Shown: positions 1 to 7,964 of the stretch, piece after piece
Position numbering within the stretch: position 1 is the first letter of the stretch
Layout: each line of letters starts with the position of its first letter
Assembly (NCBI GenBank): GCA_964521525.1
Contig: CAZFTD010000026.1
Coordinates: 1 to 27,143 of the forward strand
Source of the DNA: CALEUX01 sp964521525
GTDB taxonomy: Bacteria; Bacteroidota; Bacteroidia; Bacteroidales; Marinilabiliaceae
DNA length: 27,143 nt
Direction of reading: 5' to 3'
Program-made: the position numbers and the translations under genes
The notes under the pieces: generated by a model
Database searches by the model: none
The model's input: only the letters and a program-made list of their open reading frames with translations
What the model was told of the DNA's origin: nothing

Positions 1-590
1 CTGCCGCCGGATACTTCGATTACGACCCCCGCAAAATTTGTCAGCTTGTACAAACAGGCGATGAAAGTATACTTAACGAACTATTAAGTGGCGATGAAAT
101 ATGGATGTGCGGCCAGTGTATGTCCTGTAAAACACGCTGTCCTCGCAACAATACACCAGCTTATGTAATTCAGGTACTGCGAAAAATTATCCAGCAAACA
201 GGCTTGTTCGTAAATTCACGATTAGGTCGCCAGCAATTAATTCTTAAACGGGTTATTGGTCATAGCATCCTCGAAACAGGATATTGTGTTCACCCAAAAT
301 TGGTTAAACCAGAAGGTCATCCAGAGCAAGGACCTGTTTGGAACTGGGTTTATAAAAATGCCGAAAGTCTATACACTCAATTGGGCTCAAATTACTATAA
401 ACCCGGCGAAGGCGGCGTAAGACTCATTGACGAAGCTACCTTGAATGAACTACGCCAAATTTTCGAAGAAACAGGTGCTATTAAGCTTTTCGAGCAAATT
501 GAAAAAGCTTCTGAAACAAAGGCCAAAGAGCTTAAGCTTTCTTTCTCAGATAGCGCCGAAAATGATTACATGAATTTTATACAGGAATAA
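1..590 (+). CDS. HdrC-like 4Fe-4S protein (5' end cut off)
   Basis: C-terminal 195 residues of an iron-sulfur protein related to heterodisulfide reductase subunit C, which passes electrons between the HdrA flavoprotein and HdrB. The frame is open from base 3 to the stop at 588-590. The first ATG at 105 falls inside the cluster motif (WMCGQCMSCKTRCPRN), so it is not the start. The visible Cys pattern CX2CX2CX3CP is the second [4Fe-4S] site of HdrC; the first should lie upstream of the window. The stretch before it (YDPRKICQLVQTGD) matches the usual linker between the two sites. The remaining ~150 residues have no further Cys pair motif. The next gene starts 3 bases after the stop, so the two are surely co-transcribed. 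Family is fairly sure; the physiological partner is unknown. Confidence 0.85.
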   Translation, partial: AAGYFDYDPRKICQLVQTGDESILNELLSGDEIWMCGQCMSCKTRCPRNNTPAYVIQVLRKIIQQTGLFVNSRLGRQQLILKRVIGHSILETGYCVHPKLVKPEGHPEQGPVWNWVYKNAESLYTQLGSNYYKPGEGGVRLIDEATLNELRQIFEETGAIKLFEQIEKASETKAKELKLSFSDSAENDYMNFIQE

Positions 591-593
591 CAT

Positions 594-1640
594 ATGCAAA
601 CCTGGAAGGATTATCAGAAACAGGTTCCAGATAACCACTTTTTCTACGTGCGTAGCTGCATTCGGCAATCATTTTTTCCCGGGGCAGAAGTGACTTTCTT
701 ACGTATCATGCGGGAGTTCTTGAAAAAAGATGTTTTTGAAGACAAAAGGCACACTACCTGCACCGGTATTGGTTATCATTCCGATATTGTACCACTGGAA
801 ACCATCATGACAGTAGTGGCGCGCCAATTGGCGCTAATGACTGAGGCTGGGTATAAAAATCTGTTGGTATCCTGTGTTACTTCATTTGGCATCTATCTCG
901 AAATATTGGATATGTGGCATCATTTCCCCGATAAACTGGCCCAAACACGCGAGGCTTTGTGGAAAGCCACCCGGCGAGAGTTTGAGGTGCCTCAGTTTGT
1001 GGTTCATGCTTCTGATGCTATTTATCACTTTCGCGATGAGTTATTCAAAATGGCTCAGTACAGGCTTGTAAATCACCAAACCGGACAACCTTTGCAAGGT
1101 GTGGAACATGTGGGTTGCCACTATGCTAAAATTTTCCCTCAAAAGGGTTTTGGTGGGGCCGAATTTCCTACTGTTTTAACCGGACTTATAGAAAGTTGGG
1201 GCGGACAGGTAATCGATTATCCCGAACGTCGCCATTGCTGCGGATTTGGTTTTAGAAACTACCTGATTCAGGCTAATCGCGGATATTCGGTGTCCAATTC
1301 AAAAATTAAATTTGAATCAATGGCACCTTACAATCCCGATTTTATTTTAACCAATTGTCCTGGTTGTAATATGTTTCTCGACCGGTGGCAATATACCCTC
1401 TCTGAAATGAACGGGGTTACTTATGATAAAGATGGAAGAGGAATTCCTGTTTTAACTTTTGAAGAAACTGCCGGATTAGTATTAGGTATCGACCCGTGGG
1501 TATTAGGACTACAAATGCATCAGGTTGGAGTGGAATCGCTACTCGATAAAATGGGGGTTCGTTATTCAGCCAAAACAAAGTATTATCTGGGAAATAATAA
1601 TGAAGTAAAGCCCGAAAAGCCGTCGGTTTTAATGGTTTAA
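594..1640 (+). CDS. HdrB-like CCG-domain protein
   Basis: 348 residues, related to heterodisulfide reductase subunit B, where two CCG domains (C...CC...CxxC) each bind a non-cubane [4Fe-4S] cluster acting on disulfides. The C-terminal CCG motif is complete: C175, C215-C216 (HCCGFGFR), C255 and C258 (NCPGC). The N-terminal one is degenerate: C22, C56 (preceded by T55, not Cys) and C94, with S97 where the last Cys should be, so only three of five ligands remain. This suggests one normal cluster and one altered or absent site, as I recall for HdrB1-type subunits of sHdr complexes. No membrane segment or signal peptide, so it is cytoplasmic. It sits between HdrC-like and HdrA-like genes, 3 bases after the first. 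Confidence 0.85.
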   Translation: MQTWKDYQKQVPDNHFFYVRSCIRQSFFPGAEVTFLRIMREFLKKDVFEDKRHTTCTGIGYHSDIVPLETIMTVVARQLALMTEAGYKNLLVSCVTSFGIYLEILDMWHHFPDKLAQTREALWKATRREFEVPQFVVHASDAIYHFRDELFKMAQYRLVNHQTGQPLQGVEHVGCHYAKIFPQKGFGGAEFPTVLTGLIESWGGQVIDYPERRHCCGFGFRNYLIQANRGYSVSNSKIKFESMAPYNPDFILTNCPGCNMFLDRWQYTLSEMNGVTYDKDGRGIPVLTFEETAGLVLGIDPWVLGLQMHQVGVESLLDKMGVRYSAKTKYYLGNNNEVKPEKPSVLMV

Positions 1641-1706
1641 GCAAAAGCGCACTTTTACCATATAAGGCATTTAGGAGGAATATAAGGCATATTAGTTTTT
1701 TAATAT

Positions 1707-2762
1707 ATGAGTCAAAAACATAACAACATAAAACAAGTTGCCGTCATTGGAGCTGGTCCGGCGGGATTGCAGACTGCTATGGCCTTATCACAAAACCATG
1801 TTCAGGTATTGCTCATCGATAAACAAGCCAAAACCGGTGGTCATCTTGAAAAGTGGTCGCATTTATTCCCCGATAGCCGCCCTTCAAACGAAGTTTTAAA
1901 GGTATTACAACAAGGTATTCAAAAAGAAAACATACAAATTCTTAATAACAAACGGGTTTCCAAAATAAGTAAAAGCAACGGACAATGGGAGCTTGGTACC
2001 GACGATGGATTAGTCATCAACAGCGATGCAGTGGTTATTGCCACCGGTTTCAACACTTTTGATGCGCATCAAAAAGAAGAGTACGGCTATGGTATTTACC
2101 CGGCAGTGGTAACTTCCGAAACTCTGGAATCCATATTCAAAGGCGAGACGGCATGGCCATTCAACTCATCAGGCAAGGATTTGCGCTTTGGATTTGTACA
2201 TTGTGTTGGCTCGCGCGATGCCAAATGCGGAAATCTTTATTGCAGTAAAGTATGCTGTGTAACTGCGGTAAAACAGTCCATTGAGCTTAAAAAGAAATTC
2301 CCTCATGCCTCTGTTTATTGTTTTTATATGGATATGCGCATGTTTGGAACGGGGTACGAAGAGTTGTATCAGGAAGCCCAAACCAAATACAATATTCAAT
2401 TTATCAGGGGGCGTTTATCAGAGGCTTCGCCAGCGGGCAATAACCGTATTCAGGTTAAGGCAGAAGATACACTTTTGGGACGGCCTGCAAAGCTAACCTT
2501 AGACATGTTGGTGCTGATGGTTGGCATAACTCCGGCTGTAAGTCTCGAAATTCAAAATGATGCGGTTTACCTCAAAGCACCTGAATTGGGAGCATCGTTT
2601 ATAAAACCCGACGATGGTTTTTTAAGGATAAATAATCATCAACATGAGGGATTATTTATTACCGGAGCCTGCAAAGGCCCGGCTTCCATACCGGAGGTGT
2701 TGCAGGATGCCAAAGCCACATCTATAGAAGTAATGAATTATTTAAGTAAAAAAACGGTTTAA
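1707..2762 (+). CDS. Short HdrA/QmoA-like FAD oxidoreductase
   Basis: 351-residue flavoprotein. An N-terminal Rossmann motif (VAVIGAGPAGL, G15/G17/G20) binds FAD. A Cys-rich segment CVGSRD..KCGNLYCSKVCC (C166, C174, C179, C183, C184) matches the [4Fe-4S] site of HdrA/QmoA. The C-terminal GLFITGACKGPASIPE is the second FAD-contact motif of the family. Methanogen HdrA is about 650 residues with extra ferredoxin domains; this one has only the thioredoxin-reductase-like core, like QmoA or sHdrA. It probably collects or splits electrons between the HdrB/C partners and a soluble carrier, but whether it bifurcates cannot be told. An in-frame stop at 1701-1703 fixes the ATG at 1707. The nearest AGGAGGA lies about 30 bases upstream, too far for a normal ribosome site. 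Confidence 0.87.
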   Translation: MSQKHNNIKQVAVIGAGPAGLQTAMALSQNHVQVLLIDKQAKTGGHLEKWSHLFPDSRPSNEVLKVLQQGIQKENIQILNNKRVSKISKSNGQWELGTDDGLVINSDAVVIATGFNTFDAHQKEEYGYGIYPAVVTSETLESIFKGETAWPFNSSGKDLRFGFVHCVGSRDAKCGNLYCSKVCCVTAVKQSIELKKKFPHASVYCFYMDMRMFGTGYEELYQEAQTKYNIQFIRGRLSEASPAGNNRIQVKAEDTLLGRPAKLTLDMLVLMVGITPAVSLEIQNDAVYLKAPELGASFIKPDDGFLRINNHQHEGLFITGACKGPASIPEVLQDAKATSIEVMNYLSKKTV

Positions 2763-3092
2763 ATGGCCAATACAAAGTTCGGTTTTTTAGATGCCAACCT
2801 ACGCAGCATCAATCTCAATGTTAAAACTCCCGAAATTGTTGAAGGTGTTTTACAGAAGGAACCGTCGTTGTTAAAATGTATTGGTTGTGGCAACTGTGCC
2901 GCCATGTGTACGGCCGGTCATTTTACCGAATTAAGGTTTTATCGGCTTAACCTGTTTTTCAAGCGTGGCATGGTTGAGGAAATCAGGAAAGAAGCTCAGA
3001 ATTGTATGCTATGTGGGAAGTGCCAGTTAACCTGCCCGCGTGGTGTAAATATTCGACATGCTGTTTTGTTAATGAGTACAATCTGTTCATAG
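2763..3092 (+). CDS. Small HdrC-like dicluster ferredoxin
   Basis: 109 residues with two complete CX2CX2CX3C sites: C39/C42/C45/C49 (KCIGCGNCAAMC) and C81/C84/C87/C91 (NCMLCGKCQLTCP), the latter followed by Pro. This is the HdrC layout, an electron wire with two [4Fe-4S] clusters. There is no membrane segment, unlike QmoC. The ATG abuts the stop of the HdrA-like gene (TAAATG), so translation is probably coupled. It is the second HdrC-like protein of the cluster and most likely pairs with the following membrane HdrE-HdrD fusion. Confidence 0.85.
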   Translation: MANTKFGFLDANLRSINLNVKTPEIVEGVLQKEPSLLKCIGCGNCAAMCTAGHFTELRFYRLNLFFKRGMVEEIRKEAQNCMLCGKCQLTCPRGVNIRHAVLLMSTICS

Positions 3093-3107
3093 AAAGAACG
3101 AATATAT

Positions 3108-4952
3108 ATGAATCAATACCATCCATTTATATTGCCATTTTTTATTGGTTTTCTGGCCATGCTGGTTATATTGTTTGTACGGTATGCCTGGTGGTTCAGA
3201 GGGTTTTCCAAAGCCAATCGCAAGAAAATTGCTGTGGGATTGTTTTCTACCAAAACCCTTATGGCTATTAAAGAGATTGGTGCCGAAGCTTTGTTACATC
3301 TAAAAATTTACCGGTCAAATCCTGCTTTGGGGTTTATGCACATGAGTCTCGCTTTTGGTTGGTTCCTGTTAATTCTGGGAGGTAAACTCGAATCGTGGTA
3401 TTTTACCGGCGATTTCACCAATCCGGTGTGGTATGCTATTTTTCTCCGTTATTTTGAGCCTGATTCAACACATCTGTTGTATCATGGGGTTTTTATGTTT
3501 TTTATGGAGTTTGCATTGTTAGTAGTACTTGTTGGTGTGGCCATGGCTTTTGCAAAACGACTGAGAAAAAGTCTTTTAGGAATTAAAAATACCACCAAAC
3601 ATAACTTTGGCAACAAAATGGCATTGTATACGCTTTGGTTTATTTTCCCCCTTAGGTTGCTGGCCGAGTCGGTTACCACTGCGGCTCATGGTGGTGGAGG
3701 TTTTTTAACTGCTTCTGTTGGAGCTCTAATGCCTCATTCGTGGGCTGTTGAGTATGAACTATATTTCTGGTGGGCTTATTCATGGTCGTTGGGGCTGTTT
3801 TTTCTGGCATTACCTTTCTCAAGATATCTGCATATACCCACCGAAATGGTGCTGATATTCCTGCGCCGTTGGGAAGTTGAACCAACCCCGGGATTTAATC
3901 CCAACAAAGGATTACACGCTTTTGAAGTGCATTCGTGCCCGGGTTGTGGGGTTTGTCTGGATGTTTGTCCGGCCATTAATAAAACCGATATTCCCTTTCA
4001 ATCGGCTTACTTTGTCAACCAGATTCGAAGGGGAAAAGGGTATGAGTTAACCTCCGGTATGTGTTTAAACTGCAGACAGTGCGATGAGGTATGCCCGGTG
4101 GGTATCAACCTCGAAAATTTAAGGCATCAAACCAGAAGTAAAATTTTTAACCAGGCATCATTCAACCATTCATGGATGCCCGGAAGCATGGTTTTTTGGC
4201 GCGAAACAACCCAAGTGGTTTTATTTACCGGGTGCATGGGACGACTCAACCCTCAAACCACATTAGCGGTTAAGAATTTATTGAATGAAGCAGGTGTTTC
4301 TTTTATTCATATGGATGAAGAAGAGAGTATTTGCTGCGGCAGACCTATGATGTTGGCCGGGGCTGCCGAATCTGCAAAAAAAATGATGGAGCGTAACCGC
4401 GAAAATATTATGGCTTATCATGGAAAGGTTTTGGTAACAACTTGTCCTATTTGCTATAAAGTATTTAAGGAAGAATACAACCTGAATATACCGGTTTTAC
4501 ACCATTCTGAATATTTGTGGCAGTTGATTGATGACGGAAAAATCGTTCGCGAAAAAAGTGCATTGCAATTGGCTTATCACGACCCCTGCGATTTGGGCAG
4601 AGGAAGCAGTTGCTGCGAGCCCCCACGCAAAGTTATAGAGTCAGTGGGCAAGTTGCAGACACTTTCGCGTCAACGCGAAAACTCGCTCTGCTGTGGCAAC
4701 AATCTTGGTTCATTATCACTTTCTGAAACTGAGCGACAATCCATAACTTCCAATACATTAAAAGTGCTCACCCTGGATAATCCCGATGTGGTTGTTACGG
4801 CATGCCCTATGTGCAAGAAAACATTGCAACGTCAAAGTCAGGTTAAAGTAACCGACTTGGCCGAACTTTTATGGGAAACGCATCCTTCTAATTCTCTTAA
4901 GTTTTCTATAGAGCTTGTAAAAAGTCGAACTTTTGTTGAGGCAAAATCATAA
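3108..4952 (+). CDS. Membrane HdrE-HdrD-like fusion (cytochrome b + CCG)
   Basis: 614 residues in three parts. Residues 1-245 have about five hydrophobic helices (near 7-30, 73-92, 123-148, 170-188, 217-240) with His residues inside or beside them (H77, H121, H126, H193, H209), as in the b-type cytochrome subunit HdrE/NarI. Residues 277-330 hold a dicluster ferredoxin (C277/C280/C283/C287 and C319/C322/C325/C329). Residues 375-570 hold two complete CCG motifs: C376, C409-C410, C446/C449 and C494, C528-C529, C566/C569. Separate HdrE and HdrD subunits oxidise methanophenazine in methanogens; here one chain should link the menaquinone pool to the cytoplasmic Hdr subunits. Direction of electron flow and the disulfide or thiol substrate are unknown. 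It starts 15 bases after the previous gene and is the last gene of the operon. Confidence 0.85.
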   Translation: MNQYHPFILPFFIGFLAMLVILFVRYAWWFRGFSKANRKKIAVGLFSTKTLMAIKEIGAEALLHLKIYRSNPALGFMHMSLAFGWFLLILGGKLESWYFTGDFTNPVWYAIFLRYFEPDSTHLLYHGVFMFFMEFALLVVLVGVAMAFAKRLRKSLLGIKNTTKHNFGNKMALYTLWFIFPLRLLAESVTTAAHGGGGFLTASVGALMPHSWAVEYELYFWWAYSWSLGLFFLALPFSRYLHIPTEMVLIFLRRWEVEPTPGFNPNKGLHAFEVHSCPGCGVCLDVCPAINKTDIPFQSAYFVNQIRRGKGYELTSGMCLNCRQCDEVCPVGINLENLRHQTRSKIFNQASFNHSWMPGSMVFWRETTQVVLFTGCMGRLNPQTTLAVKNLLNEAGVSFIHMDEEESICCGRPMMLAGAAESAKKMMERNRENIMAYHGKVLVTTCPICYKVFKEEYNLNIPVLHHSEYLWQLIDDGKIVREKSALQLAYHDPCDLGRGSSCCEPPRKVIESVGKLQTLSRQRENSLCCGNNLGSLSLSETERQSITSNTLKVLTLDNPDVVVTACPMCKKTLQRQSQVKVTDLAELLWETHPSNSLKFSIELVKSRTFVEAKS

Positions 4953-5012
4953 TGCGGAATTTAAATAGTTTTTATTAATTCATTTTTGCCTCTCTACAAC
5001 CCCAATCTCCAT

Positions 5013-5043
5013 TTTGCAATTATTCATCTTTTAAATATCTTTA
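5013..5043 (+). promoter_or_regulatory. Probable promoter of dapA
   Basis: TTTG at 5013-5016, a 19-base spacer, then TATCTTTA at 5036-5043, one base off the Bacteroidota -7 consensus TAnnTTTG. Transcription would start near 5050 and leave a leader of about 90 bases. Motif match only. Confidence 0.4.
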
Positions 5044-5141
5044 CACAATAGATTCTTTATTGTTGGTAATTTATAAGATTGTTGAAAATCAGAGTTGTGT
5101 AAGCCGGCAATAATTTGATAAAGACATAATAAGAAAACTTT

Positions 5142-6035
5142 ATGACAAAAATCCAAAACCTACGCGGCTCAATTGTAGCTATTACTACACCATTTAAAGA
5201 AAACGGAGATATTGACCTGACTGCATTTGATGCCCTCGTTGAGTGGCATATTACGCAAGGAACCGATGGTATGGTGGTTTGTGGTACAACAGGTGAAACC
5301 CCAACTTTATCGGAAGAAGAAGATGCCATGATGATGGAACGGGCAGTTAAAGTGGTGAATGGCCGTATTCCCGTTATTGCCGGTTCAGGAAGTAATTCCA
5401 CCCAGGATTGCATAAAATATTCGCAAACAGCCCAAAAAGCAGGTGTTGATGCACTTTTGGTTGTTGCACCTTATTATAATAAACCCACCCGAAAGGGACT
5501 TTATCAGCACTTTTCAAGCGTTGCCAAGGCTGTTAACATTCCTATTATTTTATATAATGTTCCAGGTCGCACCGGATGTGCTATTGCTTATGATTTAGCC
5601 ATACAGCTGGCCAACGATCATAAAAACATTATAGCCATTAAGGAAGCAGCTGGTAATTTCGAGGTACTTGTTAATTTAATAGCCAATCGTCCCCAAGGTT
5701 TTAAAGTATATAGTGGCGACGATTTTCTGTCAACTGCCGCCAACCTTTTGGGAGCCGACGGGTGTATTTCAGTGGTTGCCAATGTTATTCCTAAAGAATT
5801 TCATGAACTCATGAAAGCCTCATTAGCTGGTAATGTTGAGGTTTCCCGCCAGATTTTTTATAAGTATAAACGATTGATGGATTTGATGTTTGTTGAGTCA
5901 AATCCTATTCCAGTTAAAACAGCCCTTGCTGCCATGGGAAAAATTAAAGAAACCTTCCGTTTGCCTCTATGTACTATGGAAGACAAGAACAAAGAAGCAT
6001 TGTTGGCTGAATTAAAAAAAGTTGGAGTTATTTAG
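5142..6035 (+). CDS. dapA: 4-hydroxy-tetrahydrodipicolinate synthase
   Basis: 297 residues, the normal length. Condenses pyruvate with aspartate semialdehyde, the first committed step to diaminopimelate (peptidoglycan) and lysine; cytoplasmic TIM barrel. Seen in the sequence: GTTGETPTLS with the substrate-binding Thr pair T49-T50, YYNKPTRKG with Y112, YNVPGRTG with catalytic Y138 and carboxylate-binding R143, and IKEAAGN with the Schiff-base lysine K167. All key residues are present, so it should be active. It stands alone: its own promoter lies in the 189-base gap after the Hdr-like operon, and a repeat plus a strong hairpin follow it. No lysine riboswitch was recognised in the leader. Confidence 0.97.
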   Translation: MTKIQNLRGSIVAITTPFKENGDIDLTAFDALVEWHITQGTDGMVVCGTTGETPTLSEEEDAMMMERAVKVVNGRIPVIAGSGSNSTQDCIKYSQTAQKAGVDALLVVAPYYNKPTRKGLYQHFSSVAKAVNIPIILYNVPGRTGCAIAYDLAIQLANDHKNIIAIKEAAGNFEVLVNLIANRPQGFKVYSGDDFLSTAANLLGADGCISVVANVIPKEFHELMKASLAGNVEVSRQIFYKYKRLMDLMFVESNPIPVKTALAAMGKIKETFRLPLCTMEDKNKEALLAELKKVGVI

Positions 6036-6038
6036 TAA

Positions 6039-6247
6039 CTGTTTAAATTTAGTTTCTCTTTTATTTAAGACTATTAGAAGTTTAGACTCCAGACAGATAG
6101 ACGTGTCCCGGTTCATCGGGATTAGACTAAATAGAAAAAAGAGACAAGCAAGACTGTTAATTTATTTTGCTTATTTTAAGCATTTTACGGTTTATATTTT
6201 TTGTCTTAAATTCTTTTGTCTATTGTCTAAAAATTAATTTTAAACAG
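6039..6247 (+). repeat. Palindromic intergenic repeat, copy A
   Basis: A 209-bp non-coding repeat that starts 4 bases after the dapA stop. Left end CTGTTTAAATTT and right end AATTTTAAACAG are imperfect inverted copies. The outer flanks AGTAA (left) and ATTC (right) are shared with other copies. The body contains CCCGGTTCATCGGG and the pair of words TTTGTCTATTGTCTAAAAA and TTTAGACTCCAGACAG, also found in copies D and E. Same orientation as D and E. Confidence 0.75.
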
Positions 6248-6274
6248 ATTCATAGAATTTTCTCGAAATAAAAA

Positions 6275-6310
6275 TTAAGCCCCGCTACTCATTCAGTTAG
6301 CGGGGCTTAA
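6275..6310 (-). terminator. Bidirectional hairpin terminator
   Basis: Perfect 13-bp stem TTAAGCCCCGCTA (6275-6287) with TAGCGGGGCTTAA (6298-6310), 10-base loop, T-rich runs on both sides. It lies just past the stop of the minus-strand gene at 6314 and can also end read-through from dapA. Confidence 0.9.
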
Positions 6311-6313
6311 TTC

Positions 6314-6994
6314 TTATTTCTTTATCGATGTTAATACCTGCGAACCCATTAACTTATTTTGTTTGTTATAAGTTTCTGATTTAACAGAACCTACATTTTT
6401 TGCCAGCCAGTCAACCGAATTAACGGTCATTTTCATTAATCCCATATCGGTGGTAATGGTTTGTGATATTTTTATACATTCAAAAGTTCCCGCAGGGGTG
6501 GTAACGGTTTCAACGGCTTCCACTTGCCGGTTGGTAATGTAAACCTTTGTGCTGATATTAATTGGCGAGTCTGATACAACTTTCATTATAACATTTCCAT
6601 CTTTAAGTTTTGTTCCCGGTTTGGCGCCAAATGGAATGTCAATCGACTCAAAGGTAATATCCATCTGCATATCTTTGGTTTCCTGTTGCTTTTGATCCAG
6701 AAAGCTTTTCATGTCAATTACAAACCGGTCGCCTTCGCAACGATACTTTAAATCCATGGGCTGCGCTTTTTTATCCGAAAGGTTCTCCTGTCGAATAACA
6801 AAAACGGTGGCCCCGGCTTCCTCGGTTTTTGAGATTAATGTTTGCCGGTGCTCACCAATTGCCTTACCTTTGGCGTTATAGCTGGTAAAACTTAATTCTG
6901 TTCCTTCTTCTAAAGGAATGTAGACTTCACAATTCTGCGAATTAACATGGCCTGATAATATGGCAATAATTGCCATCAGAAATAATTGTTTCAT
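6314..6994 (-). CDS. Exported DUF3108-like protein
   Basis: 226 residues. It starts with a typical Sec signal peptide (MKQLFLMAIIAILSGHVNS, cleavage near residue 19-20) and then a beta-rich soluble domain, so it is probably periplasmic. The layout (a polymer-like 'VIMKVVSD' middle, VTTPAGTFECIKI, then a final VDWLAKNVGSVKSETY) resembles the DUF3108/TapB-type family, in which a Trp-containing 'W.a..vG.vk.e' motif near the end is characteristic. No catalytic residues can be named. It is monocistronic between a terminator and the divergent nitroreductase gene. Function unknown; the family link is from motif recall, not a search. Confidence 0.75.
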   Translation of the reverse strand: MKQLFLMAIIAILSGHVNSQNCEVYIPLEEGTELSFTSYNAKGKAIGEHRQTLISKTEEAGATVFVIRQENLSDKKAQPMDLKYRCEGDRFVIDMKSFLDQKQQETKDMQMDITFESIDIPFGAKPGTKLKDGNVIMKVVSDSPINISTKVYITNRQVEAVETVTTPAGTFECIKISQTITTDMGLMKMTVNSVDWLAKNVGSVKSETYNKQNKLMGSQVLTSIKK

Positions 6995-7106
6995 TCGTTA
7001 AGGTTTTTAAAGGTATGTTCAAAAAGCAATCCGCATGATGAATTCTTTTCTCAAATTTATTAATCGAATCATGCCCGCATTATCGAAACGGAAATTAGAT
7101 AATCGG

Positions 7107-7139
7107 TTTTCAAATGTCAAGCAATCCGGTGTATCTTTA
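7107..7139 (+). promoter_or_regulatory. Possible promoter of the nitroreductase gene
   Basis: TATCTTTA at 7132-7139 (one base off TAnnTTTG) with a TTTT run 21 bases upstream at 7107-7110. The same TATCTTTACA word occurs in the candidate dapA promoter. The -33 part is weak. A start near 7146 would give a leader of about 68 bases. Confidence 0.3.
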
Positions 7140-7213
7140 CATCAACAACCTTAAAAATCCTACTTTTAGGGGATAGAATACTATTTGAAATCAAACATTA
7201 ATAAATACTCAAT

Positions 7214-7960
7214 ATGAATGCCATTGAAACAATCATGCAGCATCGTTCCATTCGAAAATATGCCGATAAGCCTGTTGATACTGCTATTCTGAACGCCATT
7301 CTGGAAGCAGGAGTTAGAGCTTCTACAACCGGCAATATGCAGGTTTATAGTATTGTAGTTACTACTTCCAAAGATTTAAAGGAGGCTTTGGCGCCTGCCC
7401 ATTTTAATCAGCCAATGGTAACACAAGCGCCTGCTGTGATTACTTTTTGTGCCGATTTTAACCGGTTTAATAAATGGTGCCGACAGCGAAATGCCGAGCC
7501 AGGATACGATAATTTTTTATCGTTTTTAACTGCAGCCATTGATGCATTGCTGGTGGCGCAAAATGTTTGCACGGCTGCCGAAAGCACAGGGCTGGGTATT
7601 TGTTATCTGGGCACTACTACCTATAATGCCCAAAAAATCATTGATATATTAAAACTTCCTAAAGGGGTGGTTCCTGTTACAACCATCACCTTGGGTTATC
7701 CGGCTGAAATACCAGAACTTACCGACCGTTTACCATTGGAGGCTGTGTTGCATTACGAAACTTACAAAGATTATTCGGCCAGTGACATTAATCAATATTA
7801 CGGTAAAAAGGAGCAGATGGAAGTTTATCAGAAATTTGTGAAGGAGAATAACAAGGAAACTCTGGCTCAGGTTTTTACCGATGTGCGCTACAAAAAATCT
7901 GATAATGAGCATTTTTCCGTTGCATTGCTCAATGTTTTAAAAAATCAGGGCTTCATGTAA
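7214..7960 (+). CDS. Nitroreductase family FMN oxidoreductase
   Basis: 248 residues, resembling NfsA/FRP-type NAD(P)H nitro- or flavin reductases, which bind FMN as dimers in the cytoplasm. Supporting motifs: IMQHRSIRKYADKPVD near the N terminus (the HRS-R-Y FMN phosphate site), ASTTGNMQVYSIVVT, AAESTGLGICYLGTTTYNA, and VVPVTTITLGYPAEIPE followed by DRLPLEAVLHYETY, the usual '-GyPa...RLP...vvH...Y' ending. The C-terminal ~50 residues form the extension typical of NfsA-like members. The natural substrate cannot be read from the sequence. Followed by repeat copy B. Confidence 0.9.
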   Translation: MNAIETIMQHRSIRKYADKPVDTAILNAILEAGVRASTTGNMQVYSIVVTTSKDLKEALAPAHFNQPMVTQAPAVITFCADFNRFNKWCRQRNAEPGYDNFLSFLTAAIDALLVAQNVCTAAESTGLGICYLGTTTYNAQKIIDILKLPKGVVPVTTITLGYPAEIPELTDRLPLEAVLHYETYKDYSASDINQYYGKKEQMEVYQKFVKENNKETLAQVFTDVRYKKSDNEHFSVALLNVLKNQGFM

Positions 7961-7964
7961 GAAT

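Noticed and set aside
6022..6237. A 71-codon frame sharing ~25 similar residues with a 62-codon frame at 19801-19989
   Set aside because: The similarity is at DNA level, because both lie in repeat copies A and D. The other copies do not keep the frame open, and the product is A/T-driven Phe/Leu/Lys sequence.
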